Positions 11,252-21,440 of a stretch of 64,000 nt of DNA are shown here, piece by piece. Positions within the stretch are counted from its first letter, which is position 1; each line of letters begins with the position of its first letter. The notes beneath the pieces were generated by a model. It did no database searches, was not told the DNA's origin, and worked only from the letters and a program-made list of their open reading frames with translations. The stretch comes from Thermothielavioides terrestris NRRL 8126 (Eukaryota; Ascomycota; Sordariomycetes; Sordariales; Chaetomiaceae): positions 4,030,001 to 4,094,000 of the forward strand of contig NC_016461.1 of the NCBI RefSeq assembly GCF_000226115.1. The letters run 5' to 3'. Made by a program: the position numbers and the translations under genes.

Positions 11252-12556
11252 CTACCTCCCTTTTTCCTCCGAAGAGAGGACATCAAGGGCGTTCCTGATC
11301 TGCGCGAGTCGCTCACCCATGCCCCAGTCGAAGATGTTATGCACGCGACGGCGGAACCGCCTGACCTCGGCCTCGTCCGCCAGCCAGTACCGGCCGACCT
11401 CGTGCATGCGGTACGAGTCCGGACGGTCGGCGGGCTTCCACGACACGTAGAGTCTCGCGGAAGTGCGGTACACCACAACGGAGTACACGAGGTTGTCGAC
11501 CGTCGCCGCCGCCGCCGCCGCCGCCGGCTGGCCAGTCTCTTCCGCCTTCTGCCTCAGCACGTCGTTCAGCCTCTCGACCGCGTTGAGGCAGGCTGCCGAA
11601 GTGCCCGCGTTCCGGTTGATGGCCGGCCACAGCCACCACGTCGCAGCAATCTCGAAGCAGATGAAGGGGAACTGGAGCCCCGCGCGATTGGACTCGACGA
11701 AGCGCTGGCCCGGATACTGATCCAGGGCTCGCTGGGCAATGAGCTGCGACTTGGTAAAGGGACATGCCTCGTCTGGGATGCTGGTGTAGCCGTACAGCAG
11801 GCCAGGCCTCGGCCGACATACCGTGGCATCCGCGGGGGCGCTGGGATGCTTGGGGGTGAGGTAGGCCGACATCGGGACCCCGAGGGCACACGCCAGGCCG
11901 GTCTCTCCGCAGAACGCGTCAGGCAGCAACCACCGGACTAACAGCCGGGTGAGATCCCGCGGTTGGTATCGGTATCCCGAGTCCAGGCGCTGGCGCTGGC
12001 GCAGATACGTAGCCATATCGTCTCCGTTGAGATCAGGGGTTTTGCTGCAGCGTTTGTGCCTGATCTCGGCCATGTGGTCTCGGACGTGTTGCGGGAGCTC
12101 GTTCGGCAGCAACTCGACGAAGATGTGGTTCCTCCGTAGGTTGTACCGGAGGTAGGCAATGTCTGGCGGCCCCAGACTGCGCGGGGAGGTGCTGGATTGA
12201 CTCGCTTGGCTTGGCGCGCATGTTCTGGTCGAAGTCAGGGATGGCGTAAGAGATGGCACCATAGTGGTGGGCAGGCACTTGTCGGATTGTCCTATCTCAG
12301 GGGCGGAGCCTGGCCGACTCTGAGGCGCCGGGTTGGGGGGGCGTTGAAGGCGATCCAAGCCACTGGTCTCCGAGTTGGAGAACGCCGAGCTCGACTCGAG
12401 ACAGGGAGAGACACCGGCGCCGAGCGTCGAGGGGGGAGGGTCCCGTTCTCCCCCCAGAAACGAGGGGTATGAGCTATTCCTGGGCCATGGTTGCTCGCGT
12501 ATGAGACGTGGCACCCTCCGGCTCCAAGCCTGCGGCTGCTCAGCTTGGCTAGTCAT
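11252..12556 (-). CDS. DUF7924-type fungal protein of unknown function
   Basis: An intronless frame of 434 residues. The first ~140 residues are Pro/Ser-rich and probably disordered. The rest (about 145-420) resembles a conserved fungal domain that I believe is catalogued as DUF7924; such proteins are often linked to a restriction-endonuclease-like fold, but I cannot demonstrate that here. Conserved-looking blocks are RPRPGLLYGY, the FPFICFEIAA strand with an acidic residue, and the N-AxxCLNAVERLN helix. No signal peptide or membrane span is seen. Members of this group are often expanded and poorly characterised in ascomycetes. The name is from memory of the family pattern; the gene itself is well supported by its length and composition. 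Confidence 0.75.
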   Translation of the reverse strand: MTSQAEQPQAWSRRVPRLIREQPWPRNSSYPSFLGGERDPPPSTLGAGVSPCLESSSAFSNSETSGLDRLQRPPNPAPQSRPGSAPEIGQSDKCLPTTMVPSLTPSLTSTRTCAPSQASQSSTSPRSLGPPDIAYLRYNLRRNHIFVELLPNELPQHVRDHMAEIRHKRCSKTPDLNGDDMATYLRQRQRLDSGYRYQPRDLTRLLVRWLLPDAFCGETGLACALGVPMSAYLTPKHPSAPADATVCRPRPGLLYGYTSIPDEACPFTKSQLIAQRALDQYPGQRFVESNRAGLQFPFICFEIAATWWLWPAINRNAGTSAACLNAVERLNDVLRQKAEETGQPAAAAAAATVDNLVYSVVVYRTSARLYVSWKPADRPDSYRMHEVGRYWLADEAEVRRFRRRVHNIFDWGMGERLAQIRNALDVLSSEEKGR

Positions 12557-13511
12557 GTTTCAGTCCGTTGTTGATGGCCTGAGGGGGTAAGTGAGAGTAG
12601 GCAACGCGCTGGGTGAGGGATCCGGCCTGGCGAGAAGGTTGGAAGCCGGATGCAGAGCGCAACGTGGCGAGGCTCGAGGCTTTGAATTAATCAAACGGCT
12701 GACACACAAAGCGAGCTTTCAGGGTGAGTTGGGGCTTTCGAGGGCATGCAAATCTATCGGATTCAAAACAGAAAGGACCTGCTCCCAAACCTGCGAGCAT
12801 GGCGTTTTTATATTTTTTTACATGGCCAGCTCAGCTCAGCCGGGCACAAGTACAACACAACGTTGTGGTTGGCCTGGCCACCCTGGTGTGGTCGGACTCG
12901 TGGTCGGCGGCAGACAATGCGGTTAAACAAAGAGCTCAGCAACACTCCTGAATGCGTGAGCTCCTCGGCCTGTGGCTGATGGATCCAGTTACCCCGACTT
13001 GGCAAAAACGATGGCGGAGGAAAGAGACGAGAGGAGAAGAGGAAGAGGACAAGATTGAAGAAGGGCAAGAATGAGCAAGAGTTGAATCAAGAGCTGACCT
13101 TGAATGACTTCCCTGGTTCTCGCGGCTCAGTGACGTACATACCTCTGGTGTACCAACATGGTCCGTCGAAGGGGACAACTTTAAGCGCTATCGCAAGCGC
13201 CTCATCAAGGCCAACAGCTAGCGTCCGGGCCGCTAGTTGCTCGATACAGATCACACAAACAACACAACCTGGAACACACTGGCCAATGGCTTAATGAATT
13301 CATGTTTCCTCCGAGACTCGCACGCTATGAGACGCTACCACAGCCCCGTCCAGCATCGCTCCTGGTGCCTCTGTGAACAGGCGACAGCAGATGACCGCCG
13401 GTTTGAATTCTCCTCTTCCACCTTTCATGCCCAAGAAGTCGTGTAATCTCTTCTCAACAGCGTCCAGATCAGCGAAAACAAATCCTGCATGTATGTACAT
13501 ATCAACATGCT
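12557..13511. other. Intergenic region, nothing recognised
   Basis: The upstream flank of the DUF7924 gene and downstream flank of the esterase gene. It holds a purine-rich stretch at about 13010-13060 and no convincing gene. Confidence 0.5.
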
Positions 13512-14396
13512 TCAGTGCCGAGCCTGCTGACTGCTGTTCCGAGTATCGTTGATGAACTGGATCAGCTTGGGCCCGACCTGCTGGGCGATGAACTGGTCGC
13601 CCTGGTCGTTGGGGTGCACGCCGTCGCTGCGGAGCATGGCGTTGGTGAAGCCGGCGGCGCGCGAGCAGTCCGCGATGGCGATGGGCGACTGCGCGGTGGT
13701 GTGCGTCTGCGCCCAGCCCGGGATCCCCGTGTTGACTGCCTCGATGGTCGCGTCGCTCCAGCTCGTCGGGATCAGCTTGTCGATCTGGCGCAGGTCACGT
13801 CAGTGGTTAGAGAGGAATCTCACGCGTCAACGGTGTATGGTGGATAGCCTCAGCCTGGGAGCGCCGCGGACTGAACTTACAATGACCTTGACGTTGGGGT
13901 TGGCGGCGCGCAGGGCGTTGAGGATGAGCGTGTACGAGTCGAGGATGCTCTGGGCGTTGCGCTTGCCGATGTTGACGTCGTTGGTGCCGAGCATGAACTG
14001 GACGATGTCGGGCTTGGTGTTTTGAACCCAGCCGGCGATGTTGTTCCTGGCGACGTCGTACGCCTGGTAGCCCGAGTGGCCCTCATGGTGCGGGTCGAAG
14101 CCCGCCGGGCTCGTGCACATGAGGTCGGTCATGCTGCCGACGAACTGCACGCTGCTCGTCAACCCGGCCGAGGCGAGCTGGTTCCACACCAGCGGCCGCC
14201 AGCAGGTGATCTCCGTGATGGAGTCCCCGAGCAGCACTGGTCCCGGCAGTTCCCCCAGGGGGGCACACGTCAACATCTAGCCTCCGATCGACAACACGGC
14301 TCGCCGCCCTCACGATGGTCACTTACTGACTTTGACCTTCTGCGCCGACGCAGCGGCCGCAAGGCCTGCAACGAGTGTGAGAACGAAGCGACGCAT
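13512..14396 (-). CDS. Secreted SGNH hydrolase, CE3-type acetylxylan esterase
   Basis: Predicted exons 14396-14327, 14236-13881 and 13784-13512 give 232 residues. Residues 1-18 are a signal peptide (MRRFVLTLVAGL... cleaved after ASA). The mature SGNH fold carries the GDSITE block with nucleophile Ser29, the block II Gly at G76-H77 (HHEGHSG), GTND at 107-110 with Asn109, and a C-terminal DGVHPND with Asp196/His199. These match carbohydrate esterase family 3 enzymes that deacetylate xylan. There is no cellulose-binding module, so it is a catalytic-domain-only form. Splicing exon 1 to 14236 creates KVKVMLLGDS, the family start of the domain; the unspliced frame would give an unrelated N-terminus without a signal peptide. 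Confidence 0.88.
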
Positions 14397-15338
14397 GGTC
14401 ACAAAGATTCCAAGCAGATATGAATTCCAGTCAGTGGCCCGGGGAAGCAGACAGTCTGCCGGAGATCCGTGGCAGCCATTTTATTCTTGCTCTATTCGAC
14501 GCTGACAGCGGATGGTGGCTCCGACGTTTCCAGATCCAGTGAACCTCTCCGTAGAGTCGGGTAGTCAGTTCGGCAACTCTCTGGTCACAAGCGCTACCCG
14601 CACATTAGCGTGGCTGAGCCAAGCAAGCCCAAGGGAAGGTGTTTTTGTAGAGAAGACGATGCCAAGCTGTAGAGCCGGTGGCAGTTCCGGAGCTGGTGGA
14701 TGTATAGCCGCGACTGTCGTAGCCGCGCCAGTCGGGTTAATGCGAGGCTTCCACTGTTACATAGAGCACACCAAAGCAGGGCGGACCTAACGACCAGGCT
14801 CCACAGACATAACGCCTCCGTGCAAGGCACCTCGGAGCACTACTACACGTGTAGGATCCCTGAAGCATGAATCAAACTGACCCAAACGGACCCTGTCTTC
14901 ACGGTTGAAGGGATGTTTGACGTTGTCCTTGGGTAGCCCAAATCCCCCTACATTATCCGGCCAGCCGAGAGGGTACTCGATTGGGAATGTTAATGGGGAA
15001 TGACTTGAAAGAGATACGGCAGCGCACCTACGTGCGTCTCGAGAGCGTTGTGTCTCCAGAGAGGAATCTATCAGAACTCAACGGCGGCACCTCGCGCCTT
15101 CTCGTCCTATTCAATGTCCCATATCCAAACCCACCCGCTGTCAGGAGCACTAGAGTTTGAGAGCAGCGTGAGTTGACTCGTAGGACCAAGGTTTGAATAA
15201 ACACCTGTAGAAAGCCTGGGCTTCGAGTTCTAGTCCGCCCTGGTAGAATACACAACACAAGACACAGCTCAGGCTGGAGGCCCAAAAAGCAAGCCACACT
15301 GAGCCTACCTAAAGTTCCGAGCATTTGCTGTAGTTCAC
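14397..15338. other. Intergenic region, nothing recognised
   Basis: About 940 bp between the esterase start and the YeeE/YedE stop. It should contain the esterase promoter and the transporter 3' UTR. No other gene, RNA or repeat is apparent. Confidence 0.5.
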
Positions 15339-16542
15339 TCAGCCCATCAACAGCCCCGTCACACCCCCAGCCCCAAATATCGCCGCCGCCGTCAGGAAGC
15401 TCGAGATGGACATGAGCGACAGCCCGCTGATGCCGTGCCCGGACGTGCAGCCGCCCGCCATCCTCGACCCGAACACGATCATGAAGCCGCCCAGGACCGA
15501 CCTGGCCGGCGAGACGGCCACGTCGGTGATCGGCCGCAGCGCCGGCACGGCGGCCGAGATGATCCACGCGCCGGCCACCACGCCGGCGGAGAAGAGCACG
15601 TTCGCGTACTTCCTGCTCGCGCCCCACACCCAGCCACCGAGCTCCTCAAACCCGGTCGACGCGCCCAGCAACGACCCCCTCAGCACGATCGACACCAACT
15701 GCGCGGCCGCGATGGCCAGCCCGCCGAGATACGGCGGAACTCCCCTGGCCTCGGCGGCGCCGGCGTTCGCGAACCGCGCGCACGCCGCGACCCCCAGCAC
15801 GAGCACGGCCTCCAGCCCGACCAGCAGCGCGCCGCGGCTGACGCCCAGCGCGTCGTACACCGTCAGCGGCATTTCCGCCTCCCGCGCTTCTTCTTTCATC
15901 TTCTTCTTCCCATCTCCCTCCGCCGCGCCCCTCCCCACCGTCCCCGTCCCCTGCTGTTCCCGAGCACTCCCGAAACCACCACCCCGCCTCCATCCCTTGA
16001 CAATCCCGCTCCAGACGACACCCCCCAGCACGGTGCCGGCCAGCGCCCACCGGCCAGACGCGACGCCGACGCCCAGCTGCGCGAGGACGGTGCCGGGACA
16101 GGCGCCCGACACGGCCATCCCCGCGCCCAGCAGCGCGCCGCCGAGCAGGTTGCCGTCGTAGCGCGTGCCGAGGCAACCGAGGCCCAGGGAGGCGCAGGGC
16201 CGCGGCGGGAGGGCGGTCAGGTGCAGTGTTTGGGCGGCTGTTACGACGAGGCTGTGCGCATATGAGTTAGTGTGTTGTTTGTTTTGGTGCGATTACACGT
16301 GGTGGTGGGGAGGGGGAACTGGGAGGCGGTGAGGAGTGTATGGGGTGAAGAAGGATTGGAGAGCAAACGGAGACACGGACGGGAACAGGAAACACCTACG
16401 TGCTGCCGGCGGCGGCGGAGAGGAAGGTCTGCAGCATGGTGAAGTCCTGGAACTTGAATTGCGAGAGGATGATGTCGGGCGCGTAGACCCCGGCTGTGGT
16501 GAGGGCGGCGCCCATGGCGGCGCCCGTGATGAAGTTGTTCAT
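15339..16542 (-). CDS. YeeE/YedE-family sulfur-compound transporter
   Basis: Predicted exons 16542-16400 and 16251-15339 (148-bp intron, CTAAC branch point) encode 351 residues of an integral membrane protein with many Gly/Ala-rich helices. The two family signatures are visible: GMAVSGACPGT in the first half and GGCTSGHGISG near the C-terminus, each with the conserved Cys that lines the substrate path. Bacterial relatives import thiosulfate (TsuA) or sit in sulfide-detoxification operons. A Lys/Glu-rich cytosolic loop (EGDGKKKMKEEA) separates the halves. The start chosen is MNNFITG; the frame continues upstream through an Asp10 repeat, so a longer N-terminus cannot be excluded. It is divergent from a persulfide dioxygenase-like gene 2.4 kb away. 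Confidence 0.87.
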
Positions 16543-16545
16543 CGT

Positions 16546-16577
<32 letters not shown>

Positions 16578-16580
16578 GGA
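16543..16580. repeat. GAC/GTC trinucleotide repeat at the transporter start
   Basis: About ten GTC/CGT units lie immediately upstream of the chosen YeeE/YedE start codon, reading as Asp codons in frame on the minus strand. It is either 5' UTR or an N-terminal poly-Asp extension, and could vary in length between strains. Confidence 0.75.
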
Positions 16581-16923
16581 AGCGCGAGGCGAATCTTGAC
16601 TTGACGGTTAGTGGCGATGGCAGAGTTGACGGGTGGCGCGACTTGGGCTTTTTGGAGACGGACCTTGCGGACCTCCGGGGAACCGCTACCCGTGATGGCC
16701 CTGGACGGCGGGGGTGCGGATCATGCCATGACGGATCCAAAGAGTGTCGCCCCAGAAGCCGTGGGTAAGGTTTCCTAGCGTCCGATCTTAGCGCGCCCGA
16801 TGGTGTGCTCGGCGACAGACACCTGGAGCAAAGCAGACCCGACATGCCCGAATTGGGACTGGTGTCTCCAGCCATCTACACGTGTAGCGCGGACGAGCCT
16901 ATCACCGTTCTGCTCTTGCTGTA

Positions 16924-17284
16924 CAATGCCCCCCTTGTTTGTTCGTTAGCGTGGTACTTAAAGTGGATCCCGACAAGCATTTATCAGGTACCTTCCTAGC
17001 CGTCTTGGCACAGAATAGACTAACCGCAATAGAAAGTCTGAGGGCACTGTAGCCTCTGCCTACAATGCAGCTTCCTTCGGTGCCTGGCCAGTTATCCGAA
17101 TTGCGTTCAATCCACTGCTGCACTATACCTGAACGTGCCTCACTTAAACTTGGAGTTTGGAGAGTGACGAGGCCAGAGGATGGAAAAGGTGGGTAACTCG
17201 TGTAAAAAGGCCGATATTTGGTTGGCTACAAGCCCCTGTCAAAAAGTGGGGGTAAGAACCAAACTAACAAACAAACAAGCATTG
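16924..17284. mobile_element. MITE family 1, copy a (TA target)
   Basis: 361 bp with terminal inverted repeats that start CAATGC and continue into TTGTTTGTTNGTTAG at both ends, flanked by TA on each side (16922-16923, 17285-17286). An inverted copy with strong similarity over its whole length lies at 50976-51338. There is no coding capacity. TA duplication and short inverted termini suggest mobilisation by a Tc1/mariner-type transposase supplied elsewhere. Confidence 0.85.
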
Positions 17285-17286
17285 TA

Positions 17287-17576
17287 CACCTCCGCCGGGG
17301 TTTAAAAAGGAACAGACCAGGGTGTCGGCCAGGGTGCTGGCTAGGGTGCAAGCCGGGTTATGTAAGCCACTTACGCACTTCATCAGCAAGTCACTTTTCT
17401 CTCTTTTCTTAGGTCACACGCTGGCTGGCGTATGGCAGCACCTGGCGGCAACCTAGTGCACCTGGCAGCACCCTAGCCAGCACCTGGCGGCACCCTGGTC
17501 GGCACCCTGGCTAACAGCCTGGCTGGCACCCTGGCCGACACCCTGGTCTGTTCCTTTTTAAACCCCGGTGGAGGTG
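17287..17576. mobile_element. MITE family 2 (TA target), abutting family 1
   Basis: 290 bp with near-perfect terminal inverted repeats of about 50 bp starting CACCTCCNCCGGGGTTTAAA and running through GGAACAGACCAGGGTGTCGG. It is flanked by TA (17285-17286 shared with the left MITE, and 17577-17578). The right arm is built of degenerate 12-13 bp units of the type CACCCTGGCTGG, which continue the inverted repeat and would allow an extended hairpin. No coding capacity. Confidence 0.85.
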
Positions 17577-18932
17577 TATTGTAGGCTGATCGCCAGCCGG
17601 GGAAGGCGCCATCGTTCTCGCGCGGAATCCCACCGATTCGGGGCCTTTCCCTTTCCTCGCGCAATAACTTGCAAACATTGCAACTGTGTATGTTTCAGAA
17701 GCCGGCGACTCTTTTTGCCAGATGCCAAGACATGGTTCCCAGGACCCACGGAGTCGATGCTATCGGCGACCACAGCCCTGGGTCCTTGTCCCCTTCCCCG
17801 GAGACTTCTGGAACTTGGGTAGGATTTTTGGTCGGCGATGTGACCATCCACTTTCGGGGTCCTCTTTCCCTGTGGCCCGTGCCGAGGCCCGCTCGGGGTC
17901 GAGTGGAGCCCTTGGGCCGGGGCCACCCAGCGATCTGCAAGCCGCACGTTCCCGGTCGTTCGGTCGCGGCTGTCGGCGGGCGTCGGCGAGCTGCATCCAC
18001 GCAACGGGAACCTGTCCGCGTTACACGACACGGCCGGCCGGCTCGGGTGTGCGCTTAACTGCCGACTCGACATGGCCGACGGAACACCAACGGAAAATGA
18101 CGGATTGTGCGGCATCTCAATACCTGTTATTCGACGATTTCCCGAACATCATCCGATTTTGATCTCATCGACAGCATTGGACATTGGATGGTTATGCGAT
18201 GCTGATGATAATGGTAAGCTCGATCAAGGGATTAGACGGATACGGTTGGCACCCAAGACTTTTTCGGGATGAACCGACAGAGCCCGCGTGGTCAGACTGG
18301 GCGAGAACGACAACCGACAACCACATCGACAACCACATCGACACCGGCACTGGTATTTAGTCGGAGCGGCAGGAGCTACCCAGCCATGGGGATGACGTGG
18401 GCCACAATGAGAATACGAACTGCTCCATTTCTCTTTCCGATCTTGTCAGCTCCCACATTGCCATCTGGCCTGCAGTGCATTGTACGGAATACCAGATACG
18501 GGAAACAGTCTGGCCTGTTGCGCCGCCGCGACGCAGGACAGGGTGACTTGACTGACAATGTCATCCGCGACTTCATCACGCACCCGGTTGCTGACTCGAT
18601 GCCGGCTGTCGGTCCTCAGCGGCAGCACGAGCCATGCAGGGGGCCATCCTTCGCCTCCGGCCTGCTGTGGCTGGAAGTCGCCGACTCAAGCGCCGGCTTT
18701 CCCACGCCATGCGGGCGCCCGGGTGAGACACTCATACTTCCAGGCCAGCTCACATCCTCCAGCTCACCGCTGGGCGTCCGGAGGGCAGCGCCCAGCCATA
18801 TATGGACCCGTCATCTCCGCCAGCCTGGACATTCACTCGGCGTCAGGTCCGGAGTCGCATCCGCCAGAGTCCTCTCAAGACAGACACGGACACAGATACC
18901 GGACGCAGGGACCTGCCCCACCCGCCATCACC

Positions 18933-19964
18933 ATGGAGCCCGTCGTCCATCCCGTCTTCGAGCCGCAGACGTCCACCTGGCAGTACGTCGTTGCCGACCC
19001 GTCCACCAACGCCGCCATCATCATTGACCCCGTCCTGGACTTTGACCCAGCTCGCAACACCGTCTCAACCAAGACCGCCGACGGACTTCTCGCCCTGGTG
19101 AAGGAAAAGGGGTACACCATCGAGCGGCTGCTCGAGACGCACGTTCACGCCGACCACCTGACGGCCGCCAGCTACTTGCAGGACCGACTGGCCAAGGAGG
19201 GGAAGCGGCCGCCGATCGGGATTGGGAAGCGGATCGGGGAGGTCCAGCAAAGGTTTGCGAAGCGGTATGGCATTGGCATGGAGGAATGCGAGGGTGCCTT
19301 CGATAACCTGCTTGACGACGACGAGATCTTCCACGTCGGGAACCTCGAGGTCAAGGCGGTGCATCTGCCTGGGCACACGCCGGACCACATGGGATATCTC
19401 GTTGGAAGTGAGTACGGTCTGTTGATGACACGGTACACTCACCTTGACTGACACTCCATCCCAGGCAACATCTTCTGTGGCGACTCCATCTTCAACACTG
19501 ATGTCGGCTCAGCCCGCTGCGACTTCCCCGGCGGCAACGCCGGCGACCTGTACGTTGCCATCGCGTCCCATGCGCTCCCCTAGCCTTCCCTCCCATTCTT
19601 TGTCCCAACTAACTCGCAATCCGTGGCAAAAACCGCCAGCTTCCGAACCGCCACCCGCCTCTTGGCCCTCCCGCCAACCTTCAAGATCTACACGGGCCAC
19701 GACTACCCGCCCGGGACGCCGCGTGCCTCGCCGCAGGCCTGCGCGACCGTCGCCGAGCAGGCGGCGCACAACAAGCACCTCCGGCGCGGCACGTCCGAGG
19801 CCGACTTCATCCGCTGGCGCCGCGAGCGCGACGCGGCGCTTGCCGAGCCCCGCCTCCTCCACCAGGCGCTGCAGGTCAACATCCGCGCGGGGAGGCTGCC
19901 GCCGGACCGGCTGCTGCATGTGCCGGTGAAGGTGGACCGGGATTCCGCGTGGTGCGGTCTGTGA
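18933..19964 (+). CDS. ETHE1-like persulfide dioxygenase (MBL fold)
   Basis: Predicted exons 18933-19407, 19465-19549 and 19640-19964 encode 294 residues. The metallo-beta-lactamase fold shows HVHADH (70-75), HLPGH (His148), CGDSIF (Asp165) and TGHDY (His207), the metal-ligand set of ETHE1/PDO enzymes that oxidise glutathione persulfide to sulfite. The short GKRIGEVQ insertion and the lack of a fused rhodanese domain resemble the bacterial blh/PDO type more than the animal enzyme; this is an impression, not a measured alignment. The start sits in a good context (ATCACCATGG). There is no clear mitochondrial presequence from this start, though the frame is open upstream. Introns are 57 and 90 bp. 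Substrate assignment is inferred from the family and from the neighbouring transporter. Confidence 0.87.
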
Positions 19965-21440
19965 TGGCAACGGTAACACCGCTTGGGCAGTTGGACCGGG
20001 TAAAGGAGGTCTAGTGTATGTGCCTGTGATGGGGCACGGCGGGTGAAGCGGGCTACTCAAGACGTGCGCGGCATCTCGATGCCGGCCTGCTCGATGTGGT
20101 CGTGCCAGATGATGCATGAGCAGAAGGACCTGGCGATCAGAAGGCCCCAATGTGACCGGACGGGTAACGAGCCGCCCGGCCGCTCCCGTCGATTGCCACA
20201 CCCTCCGCCGCGCTCATCATTTTCCCGATCAAGAACCGGCCAACCGAGTAGCGAAATGAGCTTCTCGCCAAAAGCGCAACTATCTTGGGGTCGCCTTGCA
20301 GCGGCCGCGTTGGGAAACATGCTGATACCCCCCGAACCAACACATTTGACTCTTGTCCACTAGTGGCTGAAAGCTTGGCTATGCGGGTAGGCGCCGGGAG
20401 TAACCACACCACACCACACAACCTCACATCACATCACATGTGCCTGATAGGGAAGGGAAGGAGGAAGAGATGCAATATCCGTAGTGAGCGCACCGAGCAA
20501 ACAACAGCTTTCTTTTTTTTTTTTCATTTCATTTCAACGCGTGGTGATCTCGCCCACATCACACGTCGACACCTCGCGACTACCACCCAATTACGTGACT
20601 CCCATCCGCGGTGCGCGTCCGTAATCTCCCTTCATCCCGGCCACAAGGCCGCCACGTCCTATCCATCCATGCGTTTGCCTCTCGCCAGCTCCCCCTCCCT
20701 GCATTCCATACAGTGCAGTAACGACCGACTTCTGACTGACCGGTAGACCTCCCCCACTCTCATGCATGTTCATCATCTTCATACTCATCAAAAAAGGAGC
20801 GTGACACGTACATGGCATGGACTCATCCATCCATCCTCGTACCGTACCGGGTATCTCTCAAAAAAGGGTATGTATGCCAATCCCAAGCCAGCCAGCCAGA
20901 AAGTAAACGCCGCGCGAAGAAGAAAAGAAAAGGGCGGGTCATAAGACATTACCAAAAGAGCGTCGTGAAGTCGTCGTAAAACCAATCCAACCAACCCCTG
21001 TTCCCATCGCTCTCTCGTCCCAGCCGTCCACTCGCTTCACGGCATCGGTCTCCTTCACCCCCTTACGCCTGCAGGGAAGGGCAGCGCAGAGGCAAACAAT
21101 CCCCCCTCCATCCAACCCGATGATCCCAATGCACATCCGCAACCCTGATCCAACCCGTCAAAACCATTATTAAAAGACCTCGGGTGTATACACTTCACCC
21201 ACGTCCCACCACCCCGCACCGCACCGCACCACACCCTATTCACCTCCATTCAAGCCAGAAAGGGTGGGTGGGGGGATGTGGCTGATATAGTGTAGACCAA
21301 AAATGGTGGGGAGGGGCAGGCAATTCAAGAATTAAGCATTAGAAGCAACGCAACGCAAAGCAGAACCAATACCAAAAATGCAGGGCACAACCTTTCAACC
21401 CACCCTGCCCTTGCCTGTGGCCGGCTTGGCTTGGGCGAGC
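19965..21440. other. Convergent intergenic region, nothing recognised
   Basis: 3' flanks of the dioxygenase and of the surface-protein gene. Contains T-runs (about 20514-20523) and CA-rich short repeats, but no credible gene. Confidence 0.5.

Larger units (their letters stand above)
16581..18932. promoter_or_regulatory. Divergent intergenic region of the sulfur gene pair
   Basis: The 2.39-kb gap between the YeeE/YedE and persulfide dioxygenase-like starts should contain both promoters. It carries two adjacent MITEs (16924-17576). The open frames between 17.6 and 18.9 kb have no recognisable domain and I call none. Confidence 0.5.
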
